9,800 bases of DNA from Sphingobacteriaceae bacterium (GTDB lineage Bacteria > Bacteroidota > Bacteroidia > Sphingobacteriales > Sphingobacteriaceae). This document shows positions 1 through 7,336 of this stretch, piece after piece; positions within the stretch are counted from its first letter, which is position 1, and every line of letters starts with the position of its first letter. A program made the position numbers and the translations under genes. The notes beneath the pieces are model-generated. The model was not told where the DNA came from. It worked only from the letters and a program-made list of their open reading frames with translations, and did no database searches. The stretch spans positions 1 through 9,800 of the forward strand of contig CANJWF010000034.1 in NCBI GenBank assembly GCA_947478315.1, in the 5' to 3' direction.

Positions 1-313
1 AAAACATGTGGATGAATAAAGGAATGGTGAAAATTAAACTGAATAAAAATTTATTTTCTATCCGCTGATAAAATTTTTCTTGTTCAACCTCTTCTCCTGA
101 TGATGAAACTTGATAACCTAAACGACTGATTTCTTTTTTAAGAGCATCCACCTTGTTGGTATCTGTTGTCGTAAATCGAACTTCTTCAGTTACAAAGTTG
201 ACATAGATATCTGACATACCTTTTTTTTCCAATAGTTGATGTACTGATAGTGCACAATTGCTACAGTGCATTCCAGCAACATTCAATTCAATGGTATGAC
301 TTTGTGGTATCAT
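1..313 (-). CDS. Heavy-metal (probably copper) P1B-type ATPase, N-terminal part, cut by window edge
   Basis: Reading down from an ATG at 311-313 gives 104 codons that run off the left edge. Residues 5-72 look like a heavy-metal-associated (HMA) domain with the motif G14-M-H-C-S-N-C20, where C17 and C20 would bind the metal ion. Residues 88-104 (KFLFSLIFTIPLFIHMF) resemble the first membrane helix of CopA-like P1B ATPases, which directly follows the HMA domain in that family. These ATPases pump copper or a related metal out of the cytoplasm using ATP. The catalytic DKTG and CPC motifs lie outside the window, so the metal cannot be fixed. An isolated HMA chaperone would stop at about 70 residues, which argues for the ATPase. 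The start lies 26 bases after the stop of the upstream TPR gene, so co-transcription is possible. Confidence 0.85.
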   Translation of the reverse strand, partial: MIPQSHTIELNVAGMHCSNCALSVHQLLEKKGMSDIYVNFVTEEVRFTTTDTNKVDALKKEISRLGYQVSSSGEEVEQEKFYQRIENKFLFSLIFTIPLFIHMF

Positions 314-339
314 GAACGTAAAAATTACAAAATCGTAAA

Positions 340-1008
340 CTAATCGTTAGTTAGTTTCAGCCCTTGAATAGCAGATATATCATTAAAATTCATCAACAAC
401 ACCTTATTAAATAGATGATTGGCCTGTTTTTTTTGTCCCAAAAAATAATTCGTCCATGCAGACATCAAAACTACATTGTATTCAAACGGTGAAATATTAA
501 GTGCTACATCAAAATACTTTTTAGCGGAAACATAATCTTTTCGATAATAATACAAGAGAGCTAAACGATAGTTGGCCGCAAAATTTTTAGCATCGATTTT
601 CAATATTTTGAGATACACTTTATCTACTTTATTCCATTGTTCTAAAGCTATTAAAGGATTAAGTTGTCCCCATAATGGCTCTGTGGCAACGGGCATAAGT
701 GCAACTGCTCTCTCATAGTAATTAACGGATTGTTCATAATTTTTAGCTAGGTAAGATAACCATCCTAAACGAAGGTTACATTCATAATTATCGATGTAAA
801 CATTATTTATTGCTTTAATAGCAACTGTGTACATTTTTTGATTTTCACTCGCATAGCTATCAGAAAAGGCTTTTTGAAGTACTTTAAAATCGTTATTGGA
901 TTGATTAATCGACAACCTTGAAAAGGCTTGTGTTGAACTAGTGTTAATTAACAAAATAGTTAATAGGATTGATGTGACGATAGCGGTCGTTTTTTTTAAA
1001 AATTCCAT
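340..1008 (-). CDS. Exported tetratricopeptide-repeat protein
   Basis: A 222-residue protein with a charged start (MEFLKKTT) and a hydrophobic stretch at 9-22, ending near S-T-Q-A28. This fits a signal peptide, so the mature protein is probably periplasmic. From about residue 76 to the end it is made of TPR-like helix pairs, roughly 77-107, 110-140, 144-174 and 178-208. The clearest are LGWLSYLAKNYEQSVNYYER and YRLALLYYYRKDYVSAKKYF. TPRs are protein-protein scaffolds; no catalytic motif is visible. Its ATG overlaps the last 13 bases of the upstream TPR/beta-barrel gene, so the two are probably translationally coupled and work together. It could be an adaptor between the periplasmic peptidase domain and the barrel protein, but that is inference from position only. 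Confidence 0.8.
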   Translation of the reverse strand: MEFLKKTTAIVTSILLTILLINTSSTQAFSRLSINQSNNDFKVLQKAFSDSYASENQKMYTVAIKAINNVYIDNYECNLRLGWLSYLAKNYEQSVNYYERAVALMPVATEPLWGQLNPLIALEQWNKVDKVYLKILKIDAKNFAANYRLALLYYYRKDYVSAKKYFDVALNISPFEYNVVLMSAWTNYFLGQKKQANHLFNKVLLMNFNDISAIQGLKLTND

Positions 1009-2324
1009 TTGATATTGGTTTTGATAGCGTTATTAAAATAAGTTTGTGTAGAGGCAGACGTGTTTTGCGAAGCAAGATTATATTGCCAAGATTGAAATTC
1101 TCGTTTATCTAATGAATAGCCTAACGAGAGGGTAAATTTATTGAAAAAGAAATCACAATTCAGCCCCCCTATCCACTGAATTTTAGCTGCAGTATTGTAA
1201 GTGATAAATCCGCTTGAGGTGATATAATTAGTATGATTTCCGTACGAAAAACTCATATCGCAATAAAGATAGTCTGCAATTTTTTTTGCGATTTTTTGCA
1301 TGAGTACCCACTGTTCTGTTCCTCCATTATCAATATAAGCAACAGAACTAACGGTATATAGGTTAAGGTTACCCAAGGGGTAATAAATCAATTGGGTTTC
1401 AGTCTGGTATTGTTTTACAGACAATAAATTACTCATCGCTTCGGATACCACCATTTGAATATACGGAAAACGCTTACCTAAAGTGATAATGGTTGCATGA
1501 GAATCTGAAGAATTGGTAACAGATGGAAGAAAAGTATTGGTGGTTGCTGTCCAAGAAAAACTAGATGGGTTGTTGTTATAGTACACAAAAGCTGCTCCTA
1601 ATGACCATCCTTGTTGGAATTGATAGAGCGTTGCTAAATTATATTGATAGTGAATATCACTAAAAGATGTAAATTTAGAACTGTTCGCAGTTTGAATAAT
1701 TTGTTCACTATGTGTATTAAATAGTGAAATACCGTTTATAATATGTAACCTATTGGTAAAGCTATTTTGAAAATAAGCTGTAGTACCGAATATGGTCTGA
1801 TTGAGGGTAGTCTCTCCATAAATATTACTCGCACCTTTTAAATTGGTTTGATTATCAATACTCGTATTACCTGCCAAACCTGCGATATTGCTCCATCCCA
1901 CATAATCTATCCATTTTTTTTTGTATCCAATTTTTTCTCGAAAAATATCCGAAGCATTTTCTGCAAATGCAGCAGCATCTTCTGAACGTGCCGAAAACAA
2001 ATACGTGTAATATACATATTCTTGTACAATAGTATCTGCAGGATTCATTTGGTAAGCACGTAAAAAATGAGGTAAAGCTGCTTCATAATTCTGTTGATTA
2101 TAACAAGCAATGGCTACTCGCATACGTAAATCATAAAAATCAATAGTGACATCAAAAGCCTTATTAGCCAATTGTTGTAACTGAACATAATCTCCATCCA
2201 AATATTGCCTATAAGTAACGCTATCAATACCACGATAGGTTAAATTTTCTTGTGCAAAAGCGCGATAGCTAATAGCAAGGCTAGCAATTAATATACTGAA
2301 CAGGAGTTTTCGGCAATGTAACAT
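996..2324 (-). CDS. TPR plus outer-membrane beta-barrel protein
   Basis: A 442-residue protein. Residues 1-24 form a signal peptide (hydrophobic LLFSILIASLAI, likely cut after A-F-A24 before Q-E). Residues about 65-97 are a TPR (IACYNQQNYEAALPHFLRAY, then MNP). From about 140 to the end the sequence alternates polar and hydrophobic/aromatic residues, rich in Tyr, Phe, Asn, Ser and Thr, and ends K-W-N-F442. A terminal phenylalanine on an amphipathic strand is the usual outer-membrane barrel insertion signal. I infer a C-terminal barrel of about 300 residues in the outer membrane with a periplasmic TPR. The family was not recognised beyond this. The first 37 bases overlap the end of the urea-transporter/M23 gene; no later Met would keep a full signal peptide, so the overlap seems real. 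It also overlaps the following TPR gene by 13 bases. Confidence 0.75.
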   Translation of the reverse strand: MLHCRKLLFSILIASLAISYRAFAQENLTYRGIDSVTYRQYLDGDYVQLQQLANKAFDVTIDFYDLRMRVAIACYNQQNYEAALPHFLRAYQMNPADTIVQEYVYYTYLFSARSEDAAAFAENASDIFREKIGYKKKWIDYVGWSNIAGLAGNTSIDNQTNLKGASNIYGETTLNQTIFGTTAYFQNSFTNRLHIINGISLFNTHSEQIIQTANSSKFTSFSDIHYQYNLATLYQFQQGWSLGAAFVYYNNNPSSFSWTATTNTFLPSVTNSSDSHATIITLGKRFPYIQMVVSEAMSNLLSVKQYQTETQLIYYPLGNLNLYTVSSVAYIDNGGTEQWVLMQKIAKKIADYLYCDMSFSYGNHTNYITSSGFITYNTAAKIQWIGGLNCDFFFNKFTLSLGYSLDKREFQSWQYNLASQNTSASTQTYFNNAIKTNIKWNF

Positions 2325-4486
2325 GTTGTTTTATGATTGGTGATAATTGAAATAGCGTGAATCTGATTGTCTTTAAGTGTGATGTTAAAGTCTATTTTTT
2401 GAATATTTTTTTTAAATAATTGTACCCGAACAATACTCTCTATTTGCATGCTTGTTGGACGAATAGAGTTATCAGCATAGCTACATCGAGATTGGTAATA
2501 GACTTTAGTTAAGAGTTTAAAAGGAGCAATAAAATCTTGACCCAAGCGTAGTATCGGATTATGAAAATGAATTAAAGGTACTTCATCTTCAACAACAATA
2601 TGAGGTTGATAACTCTGTAATATTCTGTAATTCGCCAAATAGAAATAAAACAATAACGAAGAAGTATCTCCATTAAAATCAGTGAAGTAAAACATAGTCT
2701 TATCATTCACAAAATAAGCATAAGACTGTGTTTGAGAACAATAAATATACGTTTGATTATATGCATTTGTAAACACTTCCCATTCACTAGATTGATTACT
2801 CTCGGTAGATTTAAAAATTATTTTTTGACCTGGCAATAATCCAAAACTATTCGATAGTAGTACACTGGGTTCAATATTACTTACTTTCGTTCCTTCGGCA
2901 GGAACATCGTATGTTTTTAAGCATGTTTGAGCATTTGCTTTTTCCAAAAAATAAGCCATCGGATAAGCAAATGTCTTAGCACCAACCGTGGGTTCGGTCT
3001 GCACCTGAAAATGGATATGCGATTCAGGAGAACGCCCAGAGTTTCCGCATTGAGCCAATATAGTTCCTTTGGTTACATAATCACCTACTTTAACTTTAAA
3101 CGACCCCTCTTTGATATGACTGAGTTGAGAAAACAACCCATTACAATGATTCAAAATAATAGTGTTACCCCAATTATATGCTACATTATTACCTCCTACT
3201 GGATTATCTTCAACATTATCAATAATTTGATAAACATACCCATCGGCAGGAGCCAACAGAGCCTTATCGTAGGCGAAAAAATCTTCGTTATGAGTTCCCT
3301 TGTTCTTATACGTTTGAGCGGTATCTTCATCTGTTATAACAAAATCCAACGCTTTATCCCAAGGAGGAAGATGGGTAATAGCGCCATTATAACCTTGACT
3401 AACCGTCCATTCTCCAAAAAAAGGCAAAGAAAATATTGCTAAATGACTGTTTTTAAACCTATTGCTCGATGTTATGTGTTTATAAACCGTTTCTTCGGGA
3501 GAAGCATAAGATATAATGGCTCTTTGCAAACCACGATGAGGTTTCACATGAATAATGTAGTAAAGGAATAAAGATACTGTTGTACAAAATGCAAGTGCTA
3601 ATGAAGGAAGTTCGTATATAGCTAACATCTTTGTTAAAGAGATGGCTAAAAACATAACAAGCGGAGTAACACCAATAACAAGTAAATAAGATAAAGCACT
3701 CGGAACGATATAGAACCCTCCTAAAGCAACCGCAACGAACATAAAATTAATGCCGATAAAATGATGGGTTAAATCGTACATATCGACACCAAAAAACCGA
3801 TAACAATACCAAGCAGCTACAAATCCTATAACGGTTAAAGAGAAAATAATTCTCGAACTATACAGAATAGCGAATGCTAATAACAATCCTAATAAAACAC
3901 TATTTTGAAATAAAATGGCAGCTAGCGTACGTAAGTAAGTAGCAATTATTGGTGGCAAGGTAAGACCGTCGAAGAGATGTATGCTCATATACCATACCGA
4001 TTGCTGATGTAATACCTGGGCATTGTGAATATACAAATTAGGAAGGTTAAAACACAGGTTAGCGCAACGTGGTGCAGTTAATGCTACCACCCAATAGGTG
4101 AAAATGAATGGAAATACTAAAAATGGAAGATGTATTTTTTCTAACCAAATAGACATTACCAACGTAATAACGGTTAACAACGCAATGGCAAATATCCACA
4201 AGCCAAGAAAAAAGTAATTGAATTCGAAATCAACAGCTAAAATTAGACCCAATAAAAGTGCATTAAACCCATAAACACCGTGTTCTACATAGGTTTTATT
4301 AGCACCCCACAAGTAGATATTGATATTGAACAGTAAAACTGTTGAAAATCCTATTAATCCTAACTTTGGCTCACCAAAAGTAACTAGCAGAACAATAAGG
4401 GCTAATATTTTATTTTTAGAGAAAAATATATGCCCATAACTGTTAATAACACTCCTAAACCAATAGCGAAGTTGAATAGTAGTCAA
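2288..4486 (-). CDS. Urea-transporter domain fused to M23 (LytM-like) peptidase domain
   Basis: A 732-residue three-part protein. Residues about 12-315 have roughly ten hydrophobic segments and carry urea-transporter family (PF03253) signatures: NSYGHIFF near 15-22, E-H-G-V-Y-G-F-N-A-L-L-L-G at 68-80, and LPFLVFPFIFTYW at 120-132. Residues about 355-515 are an M23/LytM zinc endopeptidase domain: APADGYV at 412-418, S-H457 on the strand that supplies the catalytic His, and H490-I-H492 in S-P-E-S-H-I-H-F. The usual first ligand motif HxxxD reads D377-K-A-L-D381, so one zinc-ligand His appears replaced. The last 215 residues are unrecognised. The start appears to be TTG: no in-frame ATG occurs before codon 111, which lies inside the membrane region. 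The gene begins 16 bases after the decarboxylase stop and overlaps the barrel gene by 37 bases. Likely role: an inner-membrane channel with a periplasmic peptidoglycan- or peptide-acting module. Substrate is unknown. Confidence 0.8.
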   Translation of the reverse strand: MTTIQLRYWFRSVINSYGHIFFSKNKILALIVLLVTFGEPKLGLIGFSTVLLFNINIYLWGANKTYVEHGVYGFNALLLGLILAVDFEFNYFFLGLWIFAIALLTVITLVMSIWLEKIHLPFLVFPFIFTYWVVALTAPRCANLCFNLPNLYIHNAQVLHQQSVWYMSIHLFDGLTLPPIIATYLRTLAAILFQNSVLLGLLLAFAILYSSRIIFSLTVIGFVAAWYCYRFFGVDMYDLTHHFIGINFMFVAVALGGFYIVPSALSYLLVIGVTPLVMFLAISLTKMLAIYELPSLALAFCTTVSLFLYYIIHVKPHRGLQRAIISYASPEETVYKHITSSNRFKNSHLAIFSLPFFGEWTVSQGYNGAITHLPPWDKALDFVITDEDTAQTYKNKGTHNEDFFAYDKALLAPADGYVYQIIDNVEDNPVGGNNVAYNWGNTIILNHCNGLFSQLSHIKEGSFKVKVGDYVTKGTILAQCGNSGRSPESHIHFQVQTEPTVGAKTFAYPMAYFLEKANAQTCLKTYDVPAEGTKVSNIEPSVLLSNSFGLLPGQKIIFKSTESNQSSEWEVFTNAYNQTYIYCSQTQSYAYFVNDKTMFYFTDFNGDTSSLLFYFYLANYRILQSYQPHIVVEDEVPLIHFHNPILRLGQDFIAPFKLLTKVYYQSRCSYADNSIRPTSMQIESIVRVQLFKKNIQKIDFNITLKDNQIHAISIITNHKTTCYIAENSCSVY

Positions 4487-4502
4487 ACGAAAAAAATAAA
4501 TA

Positions 4503-5861
4503 TTATAAAGAAATAGTTTTCAAATGAGCAGGAACATGCTCATAGCGTAGCATAGTTTCCAATGATTCATGCTCTCGAATCACATGATGTCGTCCATTCA
4601 TATCTATAAGTATCACCTTCGGTCTCATTTGTATAAACTGCATCCACTGCGTCATATTATAAGCCCCCACTTTATGTACTACCACTTGGTCGCCTTTATT
4701 TAATAAAGGTAGCATCACGTTCTCTCGAACCACATCAATATTCATACACAAAGGACCATATAACGTCATATTCTCGCTATGGCGTGAAAAATGTTGTGCA
4801 GGAGATATTTGATGGTCATACCAAAAAGAGGTAAACAAAATATTAACTCCAAAGTCCATCACGGTAGCTCTACGTTCGTCACTTAAGCGCTTAGTAGCAA
4901 CAACCGTACCTAACAAATAAGCGGCATCATCAATTAAAGCACGACCTGTTTCCAAAAAAATAGTAGGTAATTTATCTTGTTTAAACCCAAAGTTTAAAAC
5001 GGTAGCAGTAATCGCTTCAGCATACTCATCAATGGAAGGTATCACATCAGATGCCTGTAAATAGGCTCCTTTAAGTGTATTAGTTGAGGCGAATCCGCCC
5101 CCAAAATCAAGATATTGAATATCTTGATTCCATCGATTTTGAACCTGTTGCATCAAATCACATAACTTGTTAGCAGCCACAGCATAGGCACTACTTACCA
5201 ACATATAGGTGCCTATATGAGCATGCAATCCTACTAAATCCAATTCGGGATGACTCATAATTTTGGTAACCGCGTTCCATGCCTGCCCATTTTCATAATT
5301 AAAACCAAACCTATCCCAAATAGGACGTACGCCCGTATCCATATTTACACGAATAGCAACCCGAACTTTTAAAGACCGACCTTGTACCAATTCTACTAAA
5401 TCGTATAATTCATCGAAATGATCGATATGTATCAAGGAATTATTGGAAATAGCTATCGCTAAATCTTCTTTACTTTTATCAGGACCATTAAAAATAATTT
5501 TATCTCCCGGAACTCCATTATGAATCGCCTTCTGATATTCAAAAATTGAAACAACTTCTGCCCAAGAGCCTTCTTGATGAAAGATATTACAAACAGCATC
5601 TAGATAGTTGGTTTTATAACTCCATGCAAATTGAATTTTCGGATAACGTGTTTTAAATGCCCTAACAGCGTTTTTATAATTATTGCGAATTTTCTGTTCA
5701 CTGATAACAAAACATGGCGAACCGTATTCTTCTATTAATTTTTTAACGGGCACACCATCTATGTGCGTGCAAGGTTCTAACTCAGTTTTAGAACCAAATT
5801 TGTTCATCACACCAAGATTTAATTTTTGAATAAACGGACGTTCGTAGGGCAATTTGTTCAT
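4503..5861 (-). CDS. Fold-type III PLP-dependent decarboxylase (ornithine/diaminopimelate decarboxylase-like)
   Basis: A 452-residue protein with the alanine-racemase-like barrel and C-terminal beta domain of ornithine/DAP decarboxylases. Visible motifs: PLP lysine K83 in F-A-W-S-Y-K-T-N, G-L-H-A-H-I-G-T at 211-218, phosphate-binding glycines 254-256 in L-D-F-G-G-G-F, E304-T-G-R-A-L, the cross-subunit Cys C372 with D376 in G-P-L-C-M-N-I-D, and G399-A-Y401. The set is complete enough to expect PLP binding and amino-acid decarboxylation or racemisation in the cytoplasm. The residue after the active-site Cys is Met, where DAP decarboxylases usually have Glu (CESGD) and ornithine decarboxylases Asp (CDGLD), so the substrate may differ from both. 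About 30 residues precede the usual family start; an alternative Met at 19 exists, but the upstream ATG gives a plausible continuous N-terminus. It is not called lysA because it does not sit among lysine-pathway genes. Confidence 0.85.
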   Translation of the reverse strand: MNKLPYERPFIQKLNLGVMNKFGSKTELEPCTHIDGVPVKKLIEEYGSPCFVISEQKIRNNYKNAVRAFKTRYPKIQFAWSYKTNYLDAVCNIFHQEGSWAEVVSIFEYQKAIHNGVPGDKIIFNGPDKSKEDLAIAISNNSLIHIDHFDELYDLVELVQGRSLKVRVAIRVNMDTGVRPIWDRFGFNYENGQAWNAVTKIMSHPELDLVGLHAHIGTYMLVSSAYAVAANKLCDLMQQVQNRWNQDIQYLDFGGGFASTNTLKGAYLQASDVIPSIDEYAEAITATVLNFGFKQDKLPTIFLETGRALIDDAAYLLGTVVATKRLSDERRATVMDFGVNILFTSFWYDHQISPAQHFSRHSENMTLYGPLCMNIDVVRENVMLPLLNKGDQVVVHKVGAYNMTQWMQFIQMRPKVILIDMNGRHHVIREHESLETMLRYEHVPAHLKTISL

Positions 5862-5904
5862 TTGAGTTTAGTTGGGTGATATGAATATTTTAGAAACTGT
5901 TGAA

Positions 5905-5951
5905 AGGTTAAAATTTTTGCCAAAGTTTAGAACTTTGAAAAGTTTACAAGG
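5905..5951. repeat. Imperfect inverted repeat / hairpin between ATP-grasp and decarboxylase genes
   Basis: The core is a perfect 7-base stem, CAAAGTT (5921-5927) and AACTTTG (5931-5937), around a 3-base loop. The pairing continues outward with a 2-base bulge (5919-5920): TTTT at 5915-5918 faces AAAA at 5938-5941, and AAA at 5911-5913 faces TTT at 5943-5945. It sits in the only sizeable gap (187 bases) of the cluster, upstream of the decarboxylase. It could be an operator, an attenuator, a dispersed palindromic repeat or a weak terminator. No run of T directly follows the core on the minus strand, so a standard terminator is the least likely of these. Confidence 0.45.
5921..5949 (-). promoter_or_regulatory. 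Possible Bacteroidota-type promoter before the decarboxylase gene
   Basis: On the minus strand, TTG (5949-5947) is followed after 17 bases by TAAACTTTG (5929-5921). This is close to the Bacteroidota promoter form TTG ... TAnnTTTG, but the -7 element has one base too many between TA and TTTG. It lies inside the inverted repeat and about 60 bases before the ATG. It is weak evidence for a second transcription start inside the cluster. Confidence 0.2.
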
Positions 5952-6048
5952 CTGAATTATCTATTTTATAAGTATAACATTATTGTATAAAATCGACATA
6001 TACTGCCACACTAAAAGAGTAAGTAAATGAATAATAGCTTAATAATGA

Positions 6049-7098
6049 TTACAATTCGCCCTTGGTACTTATCGTTTCAAACTGCTGCATATCCACAATT
6101 TGGTCATAAGAATAACGAATAAAAAGTTTACCCGTATCGTAACGTTGAAATGGCTTAACGGGATACCCTAATGCCATTTTCAATAGTGCTTCTGGATGAT
6201 TTTGTCCGCACGCAACCGCTAAATATACCCAAGCGGGAAAACGAGGATTCATTTCCAATAAATAATATCCATCATTAGAACGGATAAACTCTAATTCACA
6301 ACCACCCTTCCACTTAGACTTACTAATAATTTGATTGGTAATAGCTATCAATTGAGCGTCATCCAAGGACACACCTGCCCATGCCTTCCCCTTATCCGTA
6401 ATGTACAATTTGCGCATAGGAACCGCCCCTATACAATTACCCTCTCCATCTCCAATGGCAGTTACATTTACTTCCGTTCCTGTAACAAATTCCTGTACCA
6501 CAATAGGTAGACCCCATTGATTACTTATTTTATGAAAATAATGACTGGCTTGAGAAAAATTAGCAACAACTGCCGCATCGTAATATTTACCTTTTATAAC
6601 CAATGGATAATTAAACTCTTCTTCAATCGTTAAAAGCTCATTAACACTAAAAATTGTTTTACTAAATGGAACTTTCACGTCATTTTTTTTACCAAAATCA
6701 TTCAACACCGATTTTTGCCGAGACTCAAATTGATTCAATGTCGGCAGAACAGTTAAAATACCCATTTCTGATTTTAACTGATCGGCTATTTTGATAAAAT
6801 TGTATAATTCAGAGTCGAAATTTGGAATAATGACCTGAATATTTTCCTGTTGATGGATATAATGCAACCGGTCTAATAACACCGCAATCCCAGCAGATGG
6901 TAACGGTAATTGATACGATTTATCTACTAAATCTCTCATGTATAAACCAGGTTCGAGCGTCTCATAAGATAAACCGATGATGCGTACATTAAAAAAATTA
7001 CTCTCTTTTAATGCCCGAATAACGGGAATACCTGGTCCTGGACTATCTATGTTGTTAAGACCAGATACGGCAACAGTAACACTAGGTTTAATTGACAT
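6049..7098 (-). CDS. ATP-grasp ligase (CarB/PylC-like)
   Basis: A 349-residue ATP-grasp enzyme, a normal length for a single-module member. The N-terminal pre-ATP-grasp fold shows VTVAVSGLN with S19-P-G-P-G-I-P-V-I-R-A-L-K near 7-31, like the nucleotide-like fold of carbamoyl-phosphate synthase and PylC. The ATP-binding part shows P165-L-V-I-K169-G-K, the adenine-side strand V-V-Q-E-F-V-T-G-T-E-V-N-V (200-212), and metal-binding residues in C-E-L-E-F-I (267-272) and L-L-E-M-N-P-R-F (280-287; E282, N284). Such enzymes activate a carboxylate as an acyl phosphate and join it to an amine or similar nucleophile in the cytoplasm. The substrate cannot be told from sequence. Its ATG overlaps the last 11 bases of the PqqD-like gene, indicating coupled translation and a likely shared pathway. 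CarB itself is excluded by the short length. Confidence 0.85.
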   Translation of the reverse strand: MSIKPSVTVAVSGLNNIDSPGPGIPVIRALKESNFFNVRIIGLSYETLEPGLYMRDLVDKSYQLPLPSAGIAVLLDRLHYIHQQENIQVIIPNFDSELYNFIKIADQLKSEMGILTVLPTLNQFESRQKSVLNDFGKKNDVKVPFSKTIFSVNELLTIEEEFNYPLVIKGKYYDAAVVANFSQASHYFHKISNQWGLPIVVQEFVTGTEVNVTAIGDGEGNCIGAVPMRKLYITDKGKAWAGVSLDDAQLIAITNQIISKSKWKGGCELEFIRSNDGYYLLEMNPRFPAWVYLAVACGQNHPEALLKMALGYPVKPFQRYDTGKLFIRYSYDQIVDMQQFETISTKGEL

Positions 7099-7336
7099 AC
7101 TCTCCTAGTTGATAACTGTTCAACATACTCAAGTAGTCTCTTAAATCTTTTTCCACAGTTGAAGATTCCACTAAATATTTGGTAGTTATTTCTGTAATAA
7201 TTTTCTGTTGCGACAACCCATTTTTTAACATCTCTATAATTTGTAACCCTATCGGATTGGTAGTAAAAGAGTCGCCTGTTAAAGGATTAAAGATAAAACC
7301 TGAATCACTAATGGCTACATTGGAGTTAATATGCAT
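7088..7336 (-). CDS. PqqD-like small protein (peptide-binding / RRE-type fold)
   Basis: An 82-residue protein with the pattern of the PqqD family (PF05402): strand segment V-A-I-S-D-S-G-F-I-F-N-P (7-18), then L-T-G-D-S-F-T-T-N-P-I-G (19-30), then a helical winged-helix-like part with I-I-E-M-L-K-N-G (33-40), a second helix about 42-52, and T-V-E-K-D-L-R-D-Y-L at 60-69. PqqD proteins bind precursor peptides and present them to a radical-SAM enzyme; other family members serve as recognition modules in peptide-modifying systems. Here no radical-SAM gene or precursor-peptide gene is visible. There is no cysteine and no carrier-protein-like phosphopantetheine DSL motif. It is first in the cluster, 201 bases after the SIMPL gene, and overlaps the ATP-grasp gene by 11 bases. 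Acting as substrate carrier or chaperone for the ATP-grasp enzyme is inference. Confidence 0.75.
   Translation of the reverse strand: MHINSNVAISDSGFIFNPLTGDSFTTNPIGLQIIEMLKNGLSQQKIITEITTKYLVESSTVEKDLRDYLSMLNSYQLGEYVN

Noticed and set aside
2927..3442. Plus-strand open frame of 171 codons
   Set aside because: It lies wholly opposite the conserved M23 domain of the minus-strand fusion gene, shows no recognisable domain, and has no neighbours on its strand.
5960..6000. Twelve-codon minus-strand frame in the 187-base gap (M-S-I-L-Y-N-N-V-I-L-I-K)
   Set aside because: Too short and AT-driven; no leader or core features, so not supported as a precursor peptide.
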